Positions 44,979-53,128 of a stretch of 64,000 nt of DNA are shown piece after piece; the first letter of the stretch is position 1; the number at the start of each line of letters is the position of its first letter. A program made the position numbers and the translations under genes. The notes below the pieces were generated by a model, which saw nothing but the letters and a program-made list of their open reading frames with translations, did no database searches and was not told the origin of the DNA. Source of the stretch: DASXUX01 sp036504595. Lineage in GTDB: Bacteria > Planctomycetota > SZUA-567 > H5-PLA8. The stretch covers positions 62,001-126,000 of the forward strand of contig DASXUX010000040.1 of assembly GCA_036504595.1 (NCBI GenBank), in the 5' to 3' direction.

Positions 44979-45204
44979 GCAGCGGCAGTAGGCAGTCAAC
45001 GGAAAGCGCCGAGTGCGTAGGTGCACGCGGGACTGAGGGCCGCAGTCCACGCAGGTGCAGGGAGTGGTAAAGGTGAAAAGCCACGACCTCAACTTTCAGG
45101 CGCGCGCTTAACGATTGCCAAAATTCAAAACGCAGAACCGTGAAAAAGAAGGCGCCCCATAGCACAGCCTAAATTTTGAATTTTTCATTTTCAATTTTGA
45201 ATTC

Positions 45205-45972
45205 CTATCGCGCGGCGATAATCGCTGCGCCCAAAGCCCCCGTGATCTGCGGATCCGGCGCCACTTGTATCTCGCAGTTTAAGGCCGTCGAAAGCGCCCT
45301 CGCCATTCCTGAAACCAGCGCCACTCCGCCGGTCAGGATGACGGGCGCGGTAATGCGCCGGCCGGCCATCGCAACAATCCGCGACGCAATCGCGTTCTGA
45401 ATTCCAGCCGCAATGTCTTCGCGCGGCAGGCCCGACGAGAGCAGTCCGATGATCTCGGTCTCGGCGAACACAACGCACATCGAACTGATCGCGGCCGGAT
45501 TGCGGCTTTGGCAGGCCAGCGCGCCGAGCGCCGGCAACCCCGTTTCGAGCCGTCCGGCGACAACCTCCAGAAACCGCCCGGTCCCTGCCGCGCAGCGGTC
45601 GTTCATGGCAAAGTCCCGGACCCCGCCATCCTCGCCCAGCCACAGCAGCTTGCTGTCCTGTCCTCCGATCTCGATCACCGTCCGCGCCGCCGGAACCTGA
45701 TGCCGGACTCCGGCCGCGTGGCAGGTGATCTCGGTCACGGTCGTATCGGCCAACGTAATGCCGTTGCGCGTGTAGCCAGTCGCGACGATGCGCGAAATGT
45801 CCGCGCGGCGCAGTCCCTGCTCCTTCAGCACCGCATCAAAAAGCTGCGTCGCGCGCCCGTCATGATCGACGCCCTGATCGACCAGCCCCTTGCCCACGAC
45901 TTTCTGCTTGTCCGAGTCGAAAACCACCACCTTGATGGTCCTCGACCCCGCATCAATCCCCGCACTAATCAT
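45205..45972 (-). CDS. BcrA/BadF/HgdC-type activator ATPase (YjiL-like)
   Basis: 255 residues from the ATG giving MISAGIDAGSRTIKVVVFDS. The ASKHA ATPase motifs are DAGSRTIK, VIEIGGQDSK and ILTGGVALVSGM. Two cysteines, Cys127 in NDRCAAGTGRFLEV and Cys166 in SSMCVVFAETEI, match the pair that holds the intersubunit [4Fe-4S] cluster in HgdC. These proteins inject one low-potential electron per ATP-driven cycle into an HgdAB-, Bcr- or double-cubane-type partner. All three candidate partners lie upstream in the same operon. Confidence 0.92.
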   Translation of the reverse strand: MISAGIDAGSRTIKVVVFDSDKQKVVGKGLVDQGVDHDGRATQLFDAVLKEQGLRRADISRIVATGYTRNGITLADTTVTEITCHAAGVRHQVPAARTVIEIGGQDSKLLWLGEDGGVRDFAMNDRCAAGTGRFLEVVAGRLETGLPALGALACQSRNPAAISSMCVVFAETEIIGLLSSGLPREDIAAGIQNAIASRIVAMAGRRITAPVILTGGVALVSGMARALSTALNCEIQVAPDPQITGALGAAIIAAR

Positions 45973-45984
45973 CCGTTCACTCCA

Positions 45985-46024
45985 CTCACCAGACACCAGA
46001 CACCAGACGACCAGACGACCAGAC
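45985..46024. repeat. CCAGACA/CCAGACGA array
   Basis: ACCAGAC repeats five times with spacings of 7-8 bp between the methyltransferase and the activator genes. It is the reverse complement class of the GTCTGGT array near 63.55 kb. Confidence 0.85.
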
Positions 46025-46026
46025 CC

Positions 46027-46827
46027 CTATTTGTGTGCCACAAACAACCCTTGAACCAGCTTCTCCTCATGCGCCAACTGCTGCATGAACGCCATTTCCT
46101 GAGCCAGCGTGCCCATCAGCGCCTGATCGAAGTGAATGACGCGCAGCGCATCGAACGTGAGCTGCTTGGTGAGCATGTCCAGATACAGGTCCACGTACGG
46201 CGCGAAGCGGCCGGTATCTTCGGCGTGCTGAATCTTGAGGCCTGAGGCGCTGAGCATGCTTGACCAATCCTTGATGCTGGCGAGGCTCGGGAACTTCATG
46301 AACTTCAGGAAGCGACTGGCTTCGGCATCCGTCAGCGGGTTTGCGCCTTCAACCCAGTCCGTAAACGCCACAACCCCGCCCGGCTTGACCAGCCGCGCGG
46401 CTTCCTTCGCCAAGGCCGCTTTGTCTTCAACGTAGCACCACGCGTCCTCGCCCCACACAAAGTCCGCCGACCCGCTCGGCAGCCCCGTATGGCAAACGTC
46501 GGCTTCGACGAACTCGATTTTTGCGCCCAGGTTCAGCTTCTTCACCCGCGCCCGGCCGAGGCTGATCACCGTCGGTGTCGCATCGACGCCGCGCATCTGA
46601 GCCACCTGGCGCATGAGCACCAGAAAGCGCATCCCCGCGCCGCTGCAGCAGCACAGGTCCACGCCGCGCAGGCCCGCCTTGATTCCAGCGTTATCCGCCA
46701 GATCCATCGATGAGGTCATCCCTCCGATGTGGATCTGCTCGCCCATGACCAGTTCCCACAGCTCGCCCTCCGGCCCGCTGTAGACCGCCTGCACGTCCTT
46801 CAGATGAATCCCCGCCTGCTTCTTCAT
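46027..46827 (-). CDS. SAM-dependent methyltransferase in the reductase operon
   Basis: 266 residues. The start MKKQAGIHLKD has AGGAG 6 nt before it. The fold motif is unusual, VDLCCCSGAGMRFLVL (Cys-rich in place of the usual DLGxGxG), followed by VISLGRARVKK, FVEADVCHTGLPSGSADFVW and GEDAWCYVEDK. The later part, PGGVVAFTDWVEG, resembles sarcosine/dimethylglycine-type methyltransferases. It sits between the dehydratase-like genes and their activator. The substrate may be the same compound the reductases handle, but this is inference. Confidence 0.82.
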   Translation of the reverse strand: MKKQAGIHLKDVQAVYSGPEGELWELVMGEQIHIGGMTSSMDLADNAGIKAGLRGVDLCCCSGAGMRFLVLMRQVAQMRGVDATPTVISLGRARVKKLNLGAKIEFVEADVCHTGLPSGSADFVWGEDAWCYVEDKAALAKEAARLVKPGGVVAFTDWVEGANPLTDAEASRFLKFMKFPSLASIKDWSSMLSASGLKIQHAEDTGRFAPYVDLYLDMLTKQLTFDALRVIHFDQALMGTLAQEMAFMQQLAHEEKLVQGLFVAHK

Positions 46828-46858
46828 CGCGTGCTCCTTCCTCAATGCCACCCGGCAC

Positions 46859-48301
46859 TCACGTGCCGGCCGCTCCCTTACGGTCGCGGTTCTGATTTAC
46901 ACTTTCGACCAAAGCTTCGATCCGAGTAGTCAATGCCGGGCGCAGCGCGTCCGTCAGCGGCGGCACTTCGACCTCGATCACCGGCAGCCCCAGTTCCGCG
47001 CGCACCGCTGCGGCAATCACTTCGCCTTCCATCGCGCAGTGGCTTGCCCCCGGAATGCGCGAGACGATGACCGCTTCCGATCCCAGCGCTCGCGCTTCGC
47101 GGCAAATCCGCCGCGCGCGGTCCCGCGATGAACCCACCATCGGGTCCGCCAGAGCCATCCGCGCCAGAGCCTCCAGCGGCGGCAGGTCTTCGGGAATCTC
47201 ATCCAGCGCGTGGCTGAACATAAAATCCGTCCCGCACAGCCGCCCGCCGCAACTCTCCAGCAGATTCATCGCCGCCAGATCCGCAACCGGGCTGACCCAG
47301 AAGACCCGCGGGTGGCACGCACGAGACTGGCTCCGTTCGTTTGGAGCCAGTCTCGTGCGTGCGCTTTCATCCACGCGCTTTTCGACTTCAGCGAGAAGCT
47401 CGCTCAGCACCGCCAACGCTTCTTCGCGATCGGAGCAAAAATGAATCGCCAGCATCTCCGCAATCAGCAACTCCAGCGCCGGCAACGGCGGCTCCGGCGC
47501 CGTGAACACAAGCTGCCGTAGCCGCGCCAGCACGCGCCGCACGCGATTCGCCGCGCGAATCCCCGCTCGCAGACACTCATCCGTGAAGCGCTCGCCGCTA
47601 AGCTCTTCGAGCTTGGCGCAGATGCGTTTCAGTTCGGACTGGATGGCCGCAACCTGCACCGCCGGCGCGCTCAGTCCGCCCGGCAGTTCCACGCGCTTTT
47701 CGCCAGCGTCAGGGTCGCGCCGGGACGGAATCTCCCACCAGAAAATGGGAAAGCCAAGGCTCTCCAGCCGCTGCGCAATCGCGGAGAAATCGTCGCACGT
47801 TGCGCCCACGCTGCTGATCAGAAGATCAGGCCGCGGGAACTGCGAGTCGGTCAGGAACGCGCCGAGCATGGCGCGCACCGGACAGAAGGACTCATCGATT
47901 CCGTGTTGCGCCGCCGCTGCCAGGCACCCTTCGCTCATCTCCATCACGCACGGCGCCCACCACGCGCCATCCGGGTAGAACGCGACGGCATTGCGCAGCG
48001 AATAGACCAGCACCGGCACGGTGCCCAGATCTTTCATCGTGCCGACGATCTTCTTGCCGGCTTTGCGCGCGGCGCGAAGACGCTCTTCTTCGGTGAGCAG
48101 GAAATTCCAGAGTCGCAGGGCTGCGGGCGAGGGATCGAACTTCAGCTTGAGCAGGCGCAGGTCGCCGCCGGATTCGACATGCCGGCGCAGCGGACCGCCG
48201 TACCACGGCTCCTGAAGACCGTCCGCTTTGAGCTGCGCGTAGCGGAGGTCCCAGTCGTCGAGCGAGAGGCAGCGCGCAGCGCCGCCGGTGCTGGCGCTCA
48301 C
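46859..48301 (-). CDS. 2-hydroxyacyl-CoA dehydratase/benzoyl-CoA reductase-like subunit (third of three)
   Basis: 480 residues, GTG start overlapping the previous stop as GTGA. Family signatures: Cys118 in APCVMEMSEGC, Cys140 in SFCPVRAMLGAF and Cys169 in SSVGATCDDF, with GASHC near the C-terminus; these would ligate one [4Fe-4S] cluster. A 16-residue block (314-329, ARTRLAPNERSQSRAC) is encoded by a perfect hairpin insertion. The end NQNRDRKGAAGT is encoded by a dispersed repeat. It probably pairs with the preceding 344-residue protein. Confidence 0.82.
   Translation of the reverse strand: MSASTGGAARCLSLDDWDLRYAQLKADGLQEPWYGGPLRRHVESGGDLRLLKLKFDPSPAALRLWNFLLTEEERLRAARKAGKKIVGTMKDLGTVPVLVYSLRNAVAFYPDGAWWAPCVMEMSEGCLAAAAQHGIDESFCPVRAMLGAFLTDSQFPRPDLLISSVGATCDDFSAIAQRLESLGFPIFWWEIPSRRDPDAGEKRVELPGGLSAPAVQVAAIQSELKRICAKLEELSGERFTDECLRAGIRAANRVRRVLARLRQLVFTAPEPPLPALELLIAEMLAIHFCSDREEALAVLSELLAEVEKRVDESARTRLAPNERSQSRACHPRVFWVSPVADLAAMNLLESCGGRLCGTDFMFSHALDEIPEDLPPLEALARMALADPMVGSSRDRARRICREARALGSEAVIVSRIPGASHCAMEGEVIAAAVRAELGLPVIEVEVPPLTDALRPALTTRIEALVESVNQNRDRKGAAGT
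47315..47362. repeat. Perfect 20-bp inverted repeat inserted in frame in the dehydratase-like gene
   Basis: GCACGCACGAGACTGGCTCC (47315-47334) and its exact complement (47343-47362) flank an 8-nt loop. The 48 bp equal 16 codons, and the coding frame is intact on both sides. Confidence 0.92.
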
Positions 48302-49332
48302 GTGAACACCTCCAGCAGCGCCTGCAATCGCGTGCGCACCGACGGACCCGTGGCCATCTCGCCGTCTCGCGCGGGAATGCTCGTCCCGTTCTGATCAAGT
48401 TCGACCACCGGCAGGTTAAAGCGTTCCTTCATCCGCTGAAGTTCCGCATGCCACAGATCGCACCACACGCAGCGCACCAGGACAATGCCCCGCACGCCGC
48501 GTTCAGCGATCTTCTGCGCCAGCCAACGGTAGAGCAGATCGTTCGGCCGGCGGAACGCATCGGGAATCGAACCGAAATACGCGCGCTGCAATTCCGCAAA
48601 CGGATCGCTGCCCATCCGTGTTGCATCGAACGCATCCGGCAACGTCCGCTCGCCAGTCTCCGTCGCGTCGAGCACCACCTCGGCACCCCACGCCGCAAGT
48701 TCATCGAACAGCGCGAACTGCTCTCGAAGCAAAGGGCCACCAACCAACGCCAGACGCGCTCTTGGCTTCTGGCTCTTGGCTCTTGGCTGCTGCGTGCCGC
48801 GGTCGTCACTCCCAAGAGCCAAGAGCGAAGAGCCAAGAGCATCAGCCCCGCTCAATGCAATCAACCCCAGCAAAGCCTCTTTCGCGTGCCCTTCTTGCCA
48901 TAGCGAGCGCAAGTCTGCACGTGCGCCGTCGTATTGTTTCATGATTCTCGCGAGATGTTCCGATCGCGGCGCTTTTCCGCCCAGCCGAACCAGAAACCGG
49001 CTGAGCCGCAGCAGTTCGTCGCAATACATCGTCTGCGCCGTCGATGTCTCCCACGTGGCCGGCATGTTGAAAAGGAATGTTGGCCGCGCGCTGATAGGAG
49101 CTTCACTCGCCCGCCGCATCTGATCGCACGTCGTGGCGAAAACTACCGGCGATCCATCCGCCGCAGCCTCCTCGGAAAAAGCTTTCGCGTACGGACACAG
49201 CCCTTCGTTCCCGCCGGCGAACGACGCCCCCGCGTGCTGCCCCGGAAAAAGCCGCTGCGGCTGCAAGCTGTGCGCGGCGATCCATTCAGCCGGGACAAAA
49301 GGCGAACTGTAAAGCACGCGCACGGAGTCCAT
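48298..49332 (-). CDS. 2-hydroxyacyl-CoA dehydratase-like subunit (second of three)
   Basis: 344 residues from the ATG in the TGATG overlap with the previous gene; the open frame upstream is a shadow. Candidate cluster ligands are Cys46 (GLCPYAK), Cys69 (FATTCDQMRR) and Cys288/Cys291 (RCVWCDLWHAELQRMKE). The layout follows HgdA/HgdB and BcrB/BcrC. Residues about 165-193 (GSDDRGTQQPRAKSQKPRA) come from a long imperfect hairpin of GCTCTTG units. Translational coupling on both sides suggests a fixed stoichiometry with its neighbours. Confidence 0.82.
   Translation of the reverse strand: MDSVRVLYSSPFVPAEWIAAHSLQPQRLFPGQHAGASFAGGNEGLCPYAKAFSEEAAADGSPVVFATTCDQMRRASEAPISARPTFLFNMPATWETSTAQTMYCDELLRLSRFLVRLGGKAPRSEHLARIMKQYDGARADLRSLWQEGHAKEALLGLIALSGADALGSSLLALGSDDRGTQQPRAKSQKPRARLALVGGPLLREQFALFDELAAWGAEVVLDATETGERTLPDAFDATRMGSDPFAELQRAYFGSIPDAFRRPNDLLYRWLAQKIAERGVRGIVLVRCVWCDLWHAELQRMKERFNLPVVELDQNGTSIPARDGEMATGPSVRTRLQALLEVFT
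48758..48840. repeat. 29-bp inverted GCTCTTG-unit arrays inside the dehydratase-like gene
   Basis: Left arm 48758-48786 (GCTCTTGGCTTCTGGCTCTT...) pairs with right arm 48812-48840 at 26 of 29 positions around a 25-nt loop. It lies within the coding frame. Confidence 0.88.
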
Positions 49333-50480
49333 CAGCGGATGCCTCCGGCGGGCGCGCCGCGCTTGGGTTTCGGTTGGGCGTTGACGACGGTCTCGAACAG
49401 CGCCTGCACGCGAACCGCAATGCGCGCCGAATCCGAGGGCGAGTAATCCGTTTCGACCCGCAGGTAAGGCAGCCCGAGCTGGCCGGCCAGTTCCCTGACG
49501 CGGAAGGACTCCACGTCGTACGTCAGGCACGCCTGCCAGATCAGCTCGATGATGCACTGCGGCCGATATTCCTGCACCAGTTTCCGCAGGCTGTCCAGCC
49601 GGCGCTCGTTGGGCGTCATCACGGAGCACGGAAGATGGAAATACTTTTCAGCAATGGCGCGAAGCGGATCCTCGGAGCCCTCCAGCTTCACGTCTTCCAA
49701 TATCGGCTTGAGCCCCGTGCAATTTTCGCTGCACACCGCCAGCCCGCCATTGTCTTCGATGATGTCCAGCACGCGTTCCGCGCCGTGAACCATGGGCACG
49801 CCCGTCAGGAGCACACGCACGGCGTTTCGGCCGACTCGCACGCGACCCAGCAGCTCACGCAACTGTGCCAGCGCTTTCTCGTATTGCGCAAAATCTTCCG
49901 GAATGGCGGAGATAGTGCTCTTCAGTTCCAGCAACTGCCGCCCCGTCAGCGGTGGATTGTCCACTTTCATCAGTTCGGCAAGCTGTCGCCGCAACGCGCG
50001 CTCGCGATTCATGTCGCGGATCGCTTCGCGCAGCTTCTGATCCGTGATGCTCACGCCAAAGCGCCGTTCGAGCTCGCCCTTCAGCTTCCGCAATTCGCAA
50101 AGCCAGTGTTCGAACGCCTGCGGATCGTCAGGTTTCTGCGGCAGTTCCAGCACGTACATCGGCCGGCTTTGAGCCATCAGCTCGTACATCTTTTTTTTGC
50201 CGTCGCACGTCGTCTCGGCGACGATCAGCGAAGCCATTTCCAGAAACGGATTGGAGCCTTGAAGGTGGTAGCCGAAGGTGGACTTGATCAGCGGGCAAAG
50301 GTTGCTGGGCAGGCAGGTTTCGGCGGCGGAAGCCATCTCCGCCGACCCGCCACACAGGCACACCGGCACCGCGCCCGCCGCCATGATCAACTCGCGCGGC
50401 GTAAACTCGCATAGGATGCCGACCACCGGCCGGCCTTGCGCCTTCGCCGCCTGAGCGTAACTCAGGCAGTTGGCTGTCAT
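49332..50480 (-). CDS. Double-cubane-cluster-type reductase (YjiM-like, HGD-D family)
   Basis: 382 residues, first gene of the operon. It matches E. coli YjiM in order: SNLCPLIKS (Cys62), VAETTCDGKKKMYEL (Cys92), SENCTG (Cys254), LPCSVMTPNERRLDSL (Cys285), IWQACLTYDVESFRVRE (Cys318) and RVETDYSPSD. Members studied structurally form homodimers with a [8Fe-9S] double-cubane cluster, reduced by a cognate ATPase; their natural substrates are unknown. The activator here is at the operon end. Start chosen at MTANCLSYAQ; its upstream region has no clear ribosome site. Confidence 0.88.
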   Translation of the reverse strand: MTANCLSYAQAAKAQGRPVVGILCEFTPRELIMAAGAVPVCLCGGSAEMASAAETCLPSNLCPLIKSTFGYHLQGSNPFLEMASLIVAETTCDGKKKMYELMAQSRPMYVLELPQKPDDPQAFEHWLCELRKLKGELERRFGVSITDQKLREAIRDMNRERALRRQLAELMKVDNPPLTGRQLLELKSTISAIPEDFAQYEKALAQLRELLGRVRVGRNAVRVLLTGVPMVHGAERVLDIIEDNGGLAVCSENCTGLKPILEDVKLEGSEDPLRAIAEKYFHLPCSVMTPNERRLDSLRKLVQEYRPQCIIELIWQACLTYDVESFRVRELAGQLGLPYLRVETDYSPSDSARIAVRVQALFETVVNAQPKPKRGAPAGGIR

Positions 50481-50652
50481 CTGTGCGAAATAGGAAAATG
50501 GATCGTCCGGCCGACCGGCCGCAGCCTTGGTCTTTCACCCCGCGCCCGAGGGCGTTTGGGCGGGTCTGTTTTCGTCCGAAGTTTTCATTCAGGCATCCAC
50601 GCTTGAGCGCCATACGATAACGGCGCGCCCAAGTGTCCGCCAGCGTATTCAC

Positions 50653-50670
50653 CGTACCGCTGGCGGTACG
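50653..50670 (-). terminator. Hairpin after the Lys-rich secreted protein gene
   Basis: CGTACCGC (50653-50660) pairs with GCGGTACG (50663-50670), directly downstream of the minus-strand gene ending at 50675. No T-run is present. The rest of 50481-50652 holds no gene and should contain the reductase operon promoter. Confidence 0.45.
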
Positions 50671-50674
50671 CAGC

Positions 50675-51127
50675 TCAGTTCTGTTCCGTCTTCTTGGCCT
50701 TCGAGTCCGCTCCGTCCTTCTTCTTGTCTGATTTATCCTTCTTCTTGCCCTTCTTCGCGTCTTCGGGCTTGGCGTCGAGTTCCACGATGCGCGACACCTT
50801 GATCTTGTTCCCATCGACCGTGCCATACGCCCGCACCTTCGCACCCTTTTTCGCAAGATCCTGCAGAGTTTGCGCGATGTCGTCGCCGCCGCTCAGACTG
50901 TAATCCGTGCCGGCGGTGTAGAGCATTGCGAGCACGCCAGCGTCCGCAGTGACTGGTTTTGGACCCAGCGTGCCGACGCGATTGTCTTCGGGGCCTTTGG
51001 CCTCGGCGGCTTTTCCGTCGCCGGCCTTGCCGTCGCCTTTCTTTTCTTTGCCGCCGCCTTCGGCCGCGGCGAGGACGCTGCAAAGCCCGAAACAGATCAC
51101 CAGTGCGAAGAACGCTCTTGCCGCCAT
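50675..51127 (-). CDS. Small secreted protein with Lys-rich tail
   Basis: 150 residues. I use the second of two close ATGs because GGAGG is 6 nt before it (the first abuts the ribosome site). The signal peptide is MAARAFFALVICFGLCSVLAA. A linker of Gly/Lys/Ala leads to a small domain (about 50-115; TADAGVLAMLYTAGTDYSLS, VRAYGTVDGNKIKVSRIVEL) that looks OB-like. The C-terminus is a KKGKKKDKSDKKKDG-type tail. The function is unknown. Confidence 0.72.
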   Translation of the reverse strand: MAARAFFALVICFGLCSVLAAAEGGGKEKKGDGKAGDGKAAEAKGPEDNRVGTLGPKPVTADAGVLAMLYTAGTDYSLSGGDDIAQTLQDLAKKGAKVRAYGTVDGNKIKVSRIVELDAKPEDAKKGKKKDKSDKKKDGADSKAKKTEQN

Positions 51128-51261
51128 AGCCATCCTCCTTTTGTGTAGTCGCCATATCATAAAGGTCTCTGCTGAAGCGCGCGTTTGGCGAAAACTTGCG
51201 TGAAACTGGTGCGCGCCGCCCTATGATCATCCAGACGCCATCACCAGCTTGGAGACCCATC

Positions 51262-52233
51262 ATGCACATTTCCGGCAGCCAGTTTCTGCTTTGTACTTTG
51301 CTGATCGCGATCGCAACGGCATGCTGTCATGCAGCGGCTGCCGAATCGCGCGTCGCGAAATGGCAAGACGATAAGAAAGCCGCGTTCATGTTGATGTTCG
51401 ACGACAACATGACCACGCATGTGAAGAACGTCATTCCCGAACTGAAGAAGCGCCATTTCACGGGCACGTTCTATGTGAATCCCGGCAAAAAGCCGTTCTG
51501 GACGACGGCATGGGAAACTGAAATTCCCGCCTCCGGCATGGTGCTGGCCAATCACACGATGAATCACACCGGCGCGAAAGACATCGCCGGCCTTGAAGAG
51601 GAAATCAAGCAGTGCAGCGATGTGCTCAATAAAATAGGCAACGCAAAAACGCCGCGCCTGCTCTCGTTTGGAACCCCAGGCGTGAAGAAGGAGATGTGGC
51701 AGTTCTCGAACGATCAAATAAAGGAGCTGCTCGCCAAGTACAACCTGATCGATCGCGGCCCCTTCCTTGGCGCAGTGATTCATTACAAGACAGGAAAGGA
51801 CATGAGCGCTCAGGTAGACAAGGCGCTCGCCTCCGGTACCTCCGGCTACATCGTCTTTCACGGCGTCGGCGGAGAATGGATTTCTGCGCCAATGCCCGAC
51901 TTTCTGGAACTGCTCGACCACATGGTTTCAAAGCAGGACCAGCTTTGGGTCACCGATCACGTCTCCGCGCACAAGTACGACACTGAGCGCACGACGGCCG
52001 CCGTCAAAACCGTCAAACAGGACGAGAAGCAGATTCAGCTCGAACTGACCTGCAAAGCAGACCCGAAACTCTACGACGCACCTCTGACACTCGTCACGCC
52101 CGTCCCCGCAGCGTGGAAGCAGTGCAGCGTCACGCAGGGAGCGAACAAGGCAACCGTCGCCGCCGTAGAGGGCGCGATTCGTTTCGATGCCCTGCCCGAT
52201 GGCTCTGCGATCACTATTCAGCCCGCGCAATAA
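51262..52233 (+). CDS. Secreted NodB-type polysaccharide deacetylase
   Basis: 323 residues. A signal peptide (MHISGSQFLLCTLLIAIATA...HAAAA) precedes the NodB domain: MLMFDDNMTTHVKNVIPEL carries the catalytic Asp and metal Asp, and VLANHTMNH the H-S/T-x-x-H metal site. FSFGTP-like LLSFGTPGVKKEM follows. The last 90 residues form a beta-rich domain. It should remove acetyl groups from periplasmic glycans. GGAG precedes the ATG. A methyltransferase gene follows 15 bp on, so they share a transcript. Confidence 0.87.
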   Translation: MHISGSQFLLCTLLIAIATACCHAAAAESRVAKWQDDKKAAFMLMFDDNMTTHVKNVIPELKKRHFTGTFYVNPGKKPFWTTAWETEIPASGMVLANHTMNHTGAKDIAGLEEEIKQCSDVLNKIGNAKTPRLLSFGTPGVKKEMWQFSNDQIKELLAKYNLIDRGPFLGAVIHYKTGKDMSAQVDKALASGTSGYIVFHGVGGEWISAPMPDFLELLDHMVSKQDQLWVTDHVSAHKYDTERTTAAVKTVKQDEKQIQLELTCKADPKLYDAPLTLVTPVPAAWKQCSVTQGANKATVAAVEGAIRFDALPDGSAITIQPAQ

Positions 52234-52248
52234 AAGGAGGGCCGCATC

Positions 52249-53109
52249 GTGAACGCTTGGGAACCGCTCTGGCCGGTCGCGCGCATGACCGAAGAGATCG
52301 CGTGTGGCGTCATTCGCCAAAGCATGTGCGATCGCGAACGGGCGGAACTGGCTGCGATCGCGGACGTGCAGACGAAGGTCGCCGGCGCGCTGCAAAACCC
52401 CAAGCCGCTGGACATCTGCATGCCAGTCCTCAACGCCGCGCTTGCCGCTCAATATTATGAAATTCTGGAAGCTCTGCGGCCGCCGCGCGCGCTTTCCGTC
52501 TATGAACCCTGCGTCGGCGCATCCTGCCCGGTCATTCTTGCGACGGCGGCCTACGGTGGCGGCGATGCAAATTACCTGACGATCAACCTGAATCGCAAGC
52601 TCCGCGAGCAGCTTCATCCGAAGGTCGCGCACCTGAAAACAAAAATCACGGTGATTGAAGACAACGCGCAGAAGGCTTTGACGCATTTGCCGCCGGGCAG
52701 CTTCGACGTCGCGTGTTTCCATCACGCCATAAATGATATTCTGCAGACCGCGGTCTCCGAACCGCGCGGCATGGACACGACCGCCGTCGATTGGTTTCCC
52801 AATGAGAAGCAGATGATTCTGTGGCTTGACGAAGATGCCAAAGCCGGCCGGCTTGAGCAACGCGGCAAGCCCGAACTGATGCAGATCATCGGCGATGCCA
52901 CGCGTTTAGTCCGCCCCGGCGGCTTCCTCGTCTTCGATCACTTCAACTGGTGCCGGTTCATCGGCGTCGAGTGGTTCCCGTGGGATTTGTTCTACAACCT
53001 GATCCCCATGACCCGCCGCTGGATTCTAGAGAGCGCGCTACCGCTTTCAGAAGTGCGCCTTGCTGGCGCCGACCCGCAGTGGTGGATGATCTGGCAGGTA
53101 AAAGCCTGA
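52249..53109 (+). CDS. Putative class I methyltransferase with atypical SAM motif
   Basis: 286 residues from a GTG with AAAGGAGG 8 nt upstream. The nucleotide-site region reads LSVYEPCVGASCPVILATAA, unlike the usual DxGxGxG but followed by a plausible core: KITVIEDNAQKALTHLPPGS, FDVACFHHAINDIL and VRPGGFLVFDHFNW. The N-terminal 70 residues are helical. The end WWMIWQVKA fits a methyltransferase C-terminal strand. It lies between a deacetylase and a cupin gene. The substrate is unknown. Confidence 0.7.
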   Translation: MNAWEPLWPVARMTEEIACGVIRQSMCDRERAELAAIADVQTKVAGALQNPKPLDICMPVLNAALAAQYYEILEALRPPRALSVYEPCVGASCPVILATAAYGGGDANYLTINLNRKLREQLHPKVAHLKTKITVIEDNAQKALTHLPPGSFDVACFHHAINDILQTAVSEPRGMDTTAVDWFPNEKQMILWLDEDAKAGRLEQRGKPELMQIIGDATRLVRPGGFLVFDHFNWCRFIGVEWFPWDLFYNLIPMTRRWILESALPLSEVRLAGADPQWWMIWQVKA

Positions 53110-53128
53110 GTTCGTTGAGGAGCGTACT

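Noticed and set aside
45205..50480. Classical benzoyl-CoA reductase or glutaconate pathway cluster
   Set aside because: There is one activator instead of the BcrA/BcrD pair, and no ferredoxin, CoA transferase or ring hydrolase; the first protein is YjiM-like rather than BcrB/BcrC.
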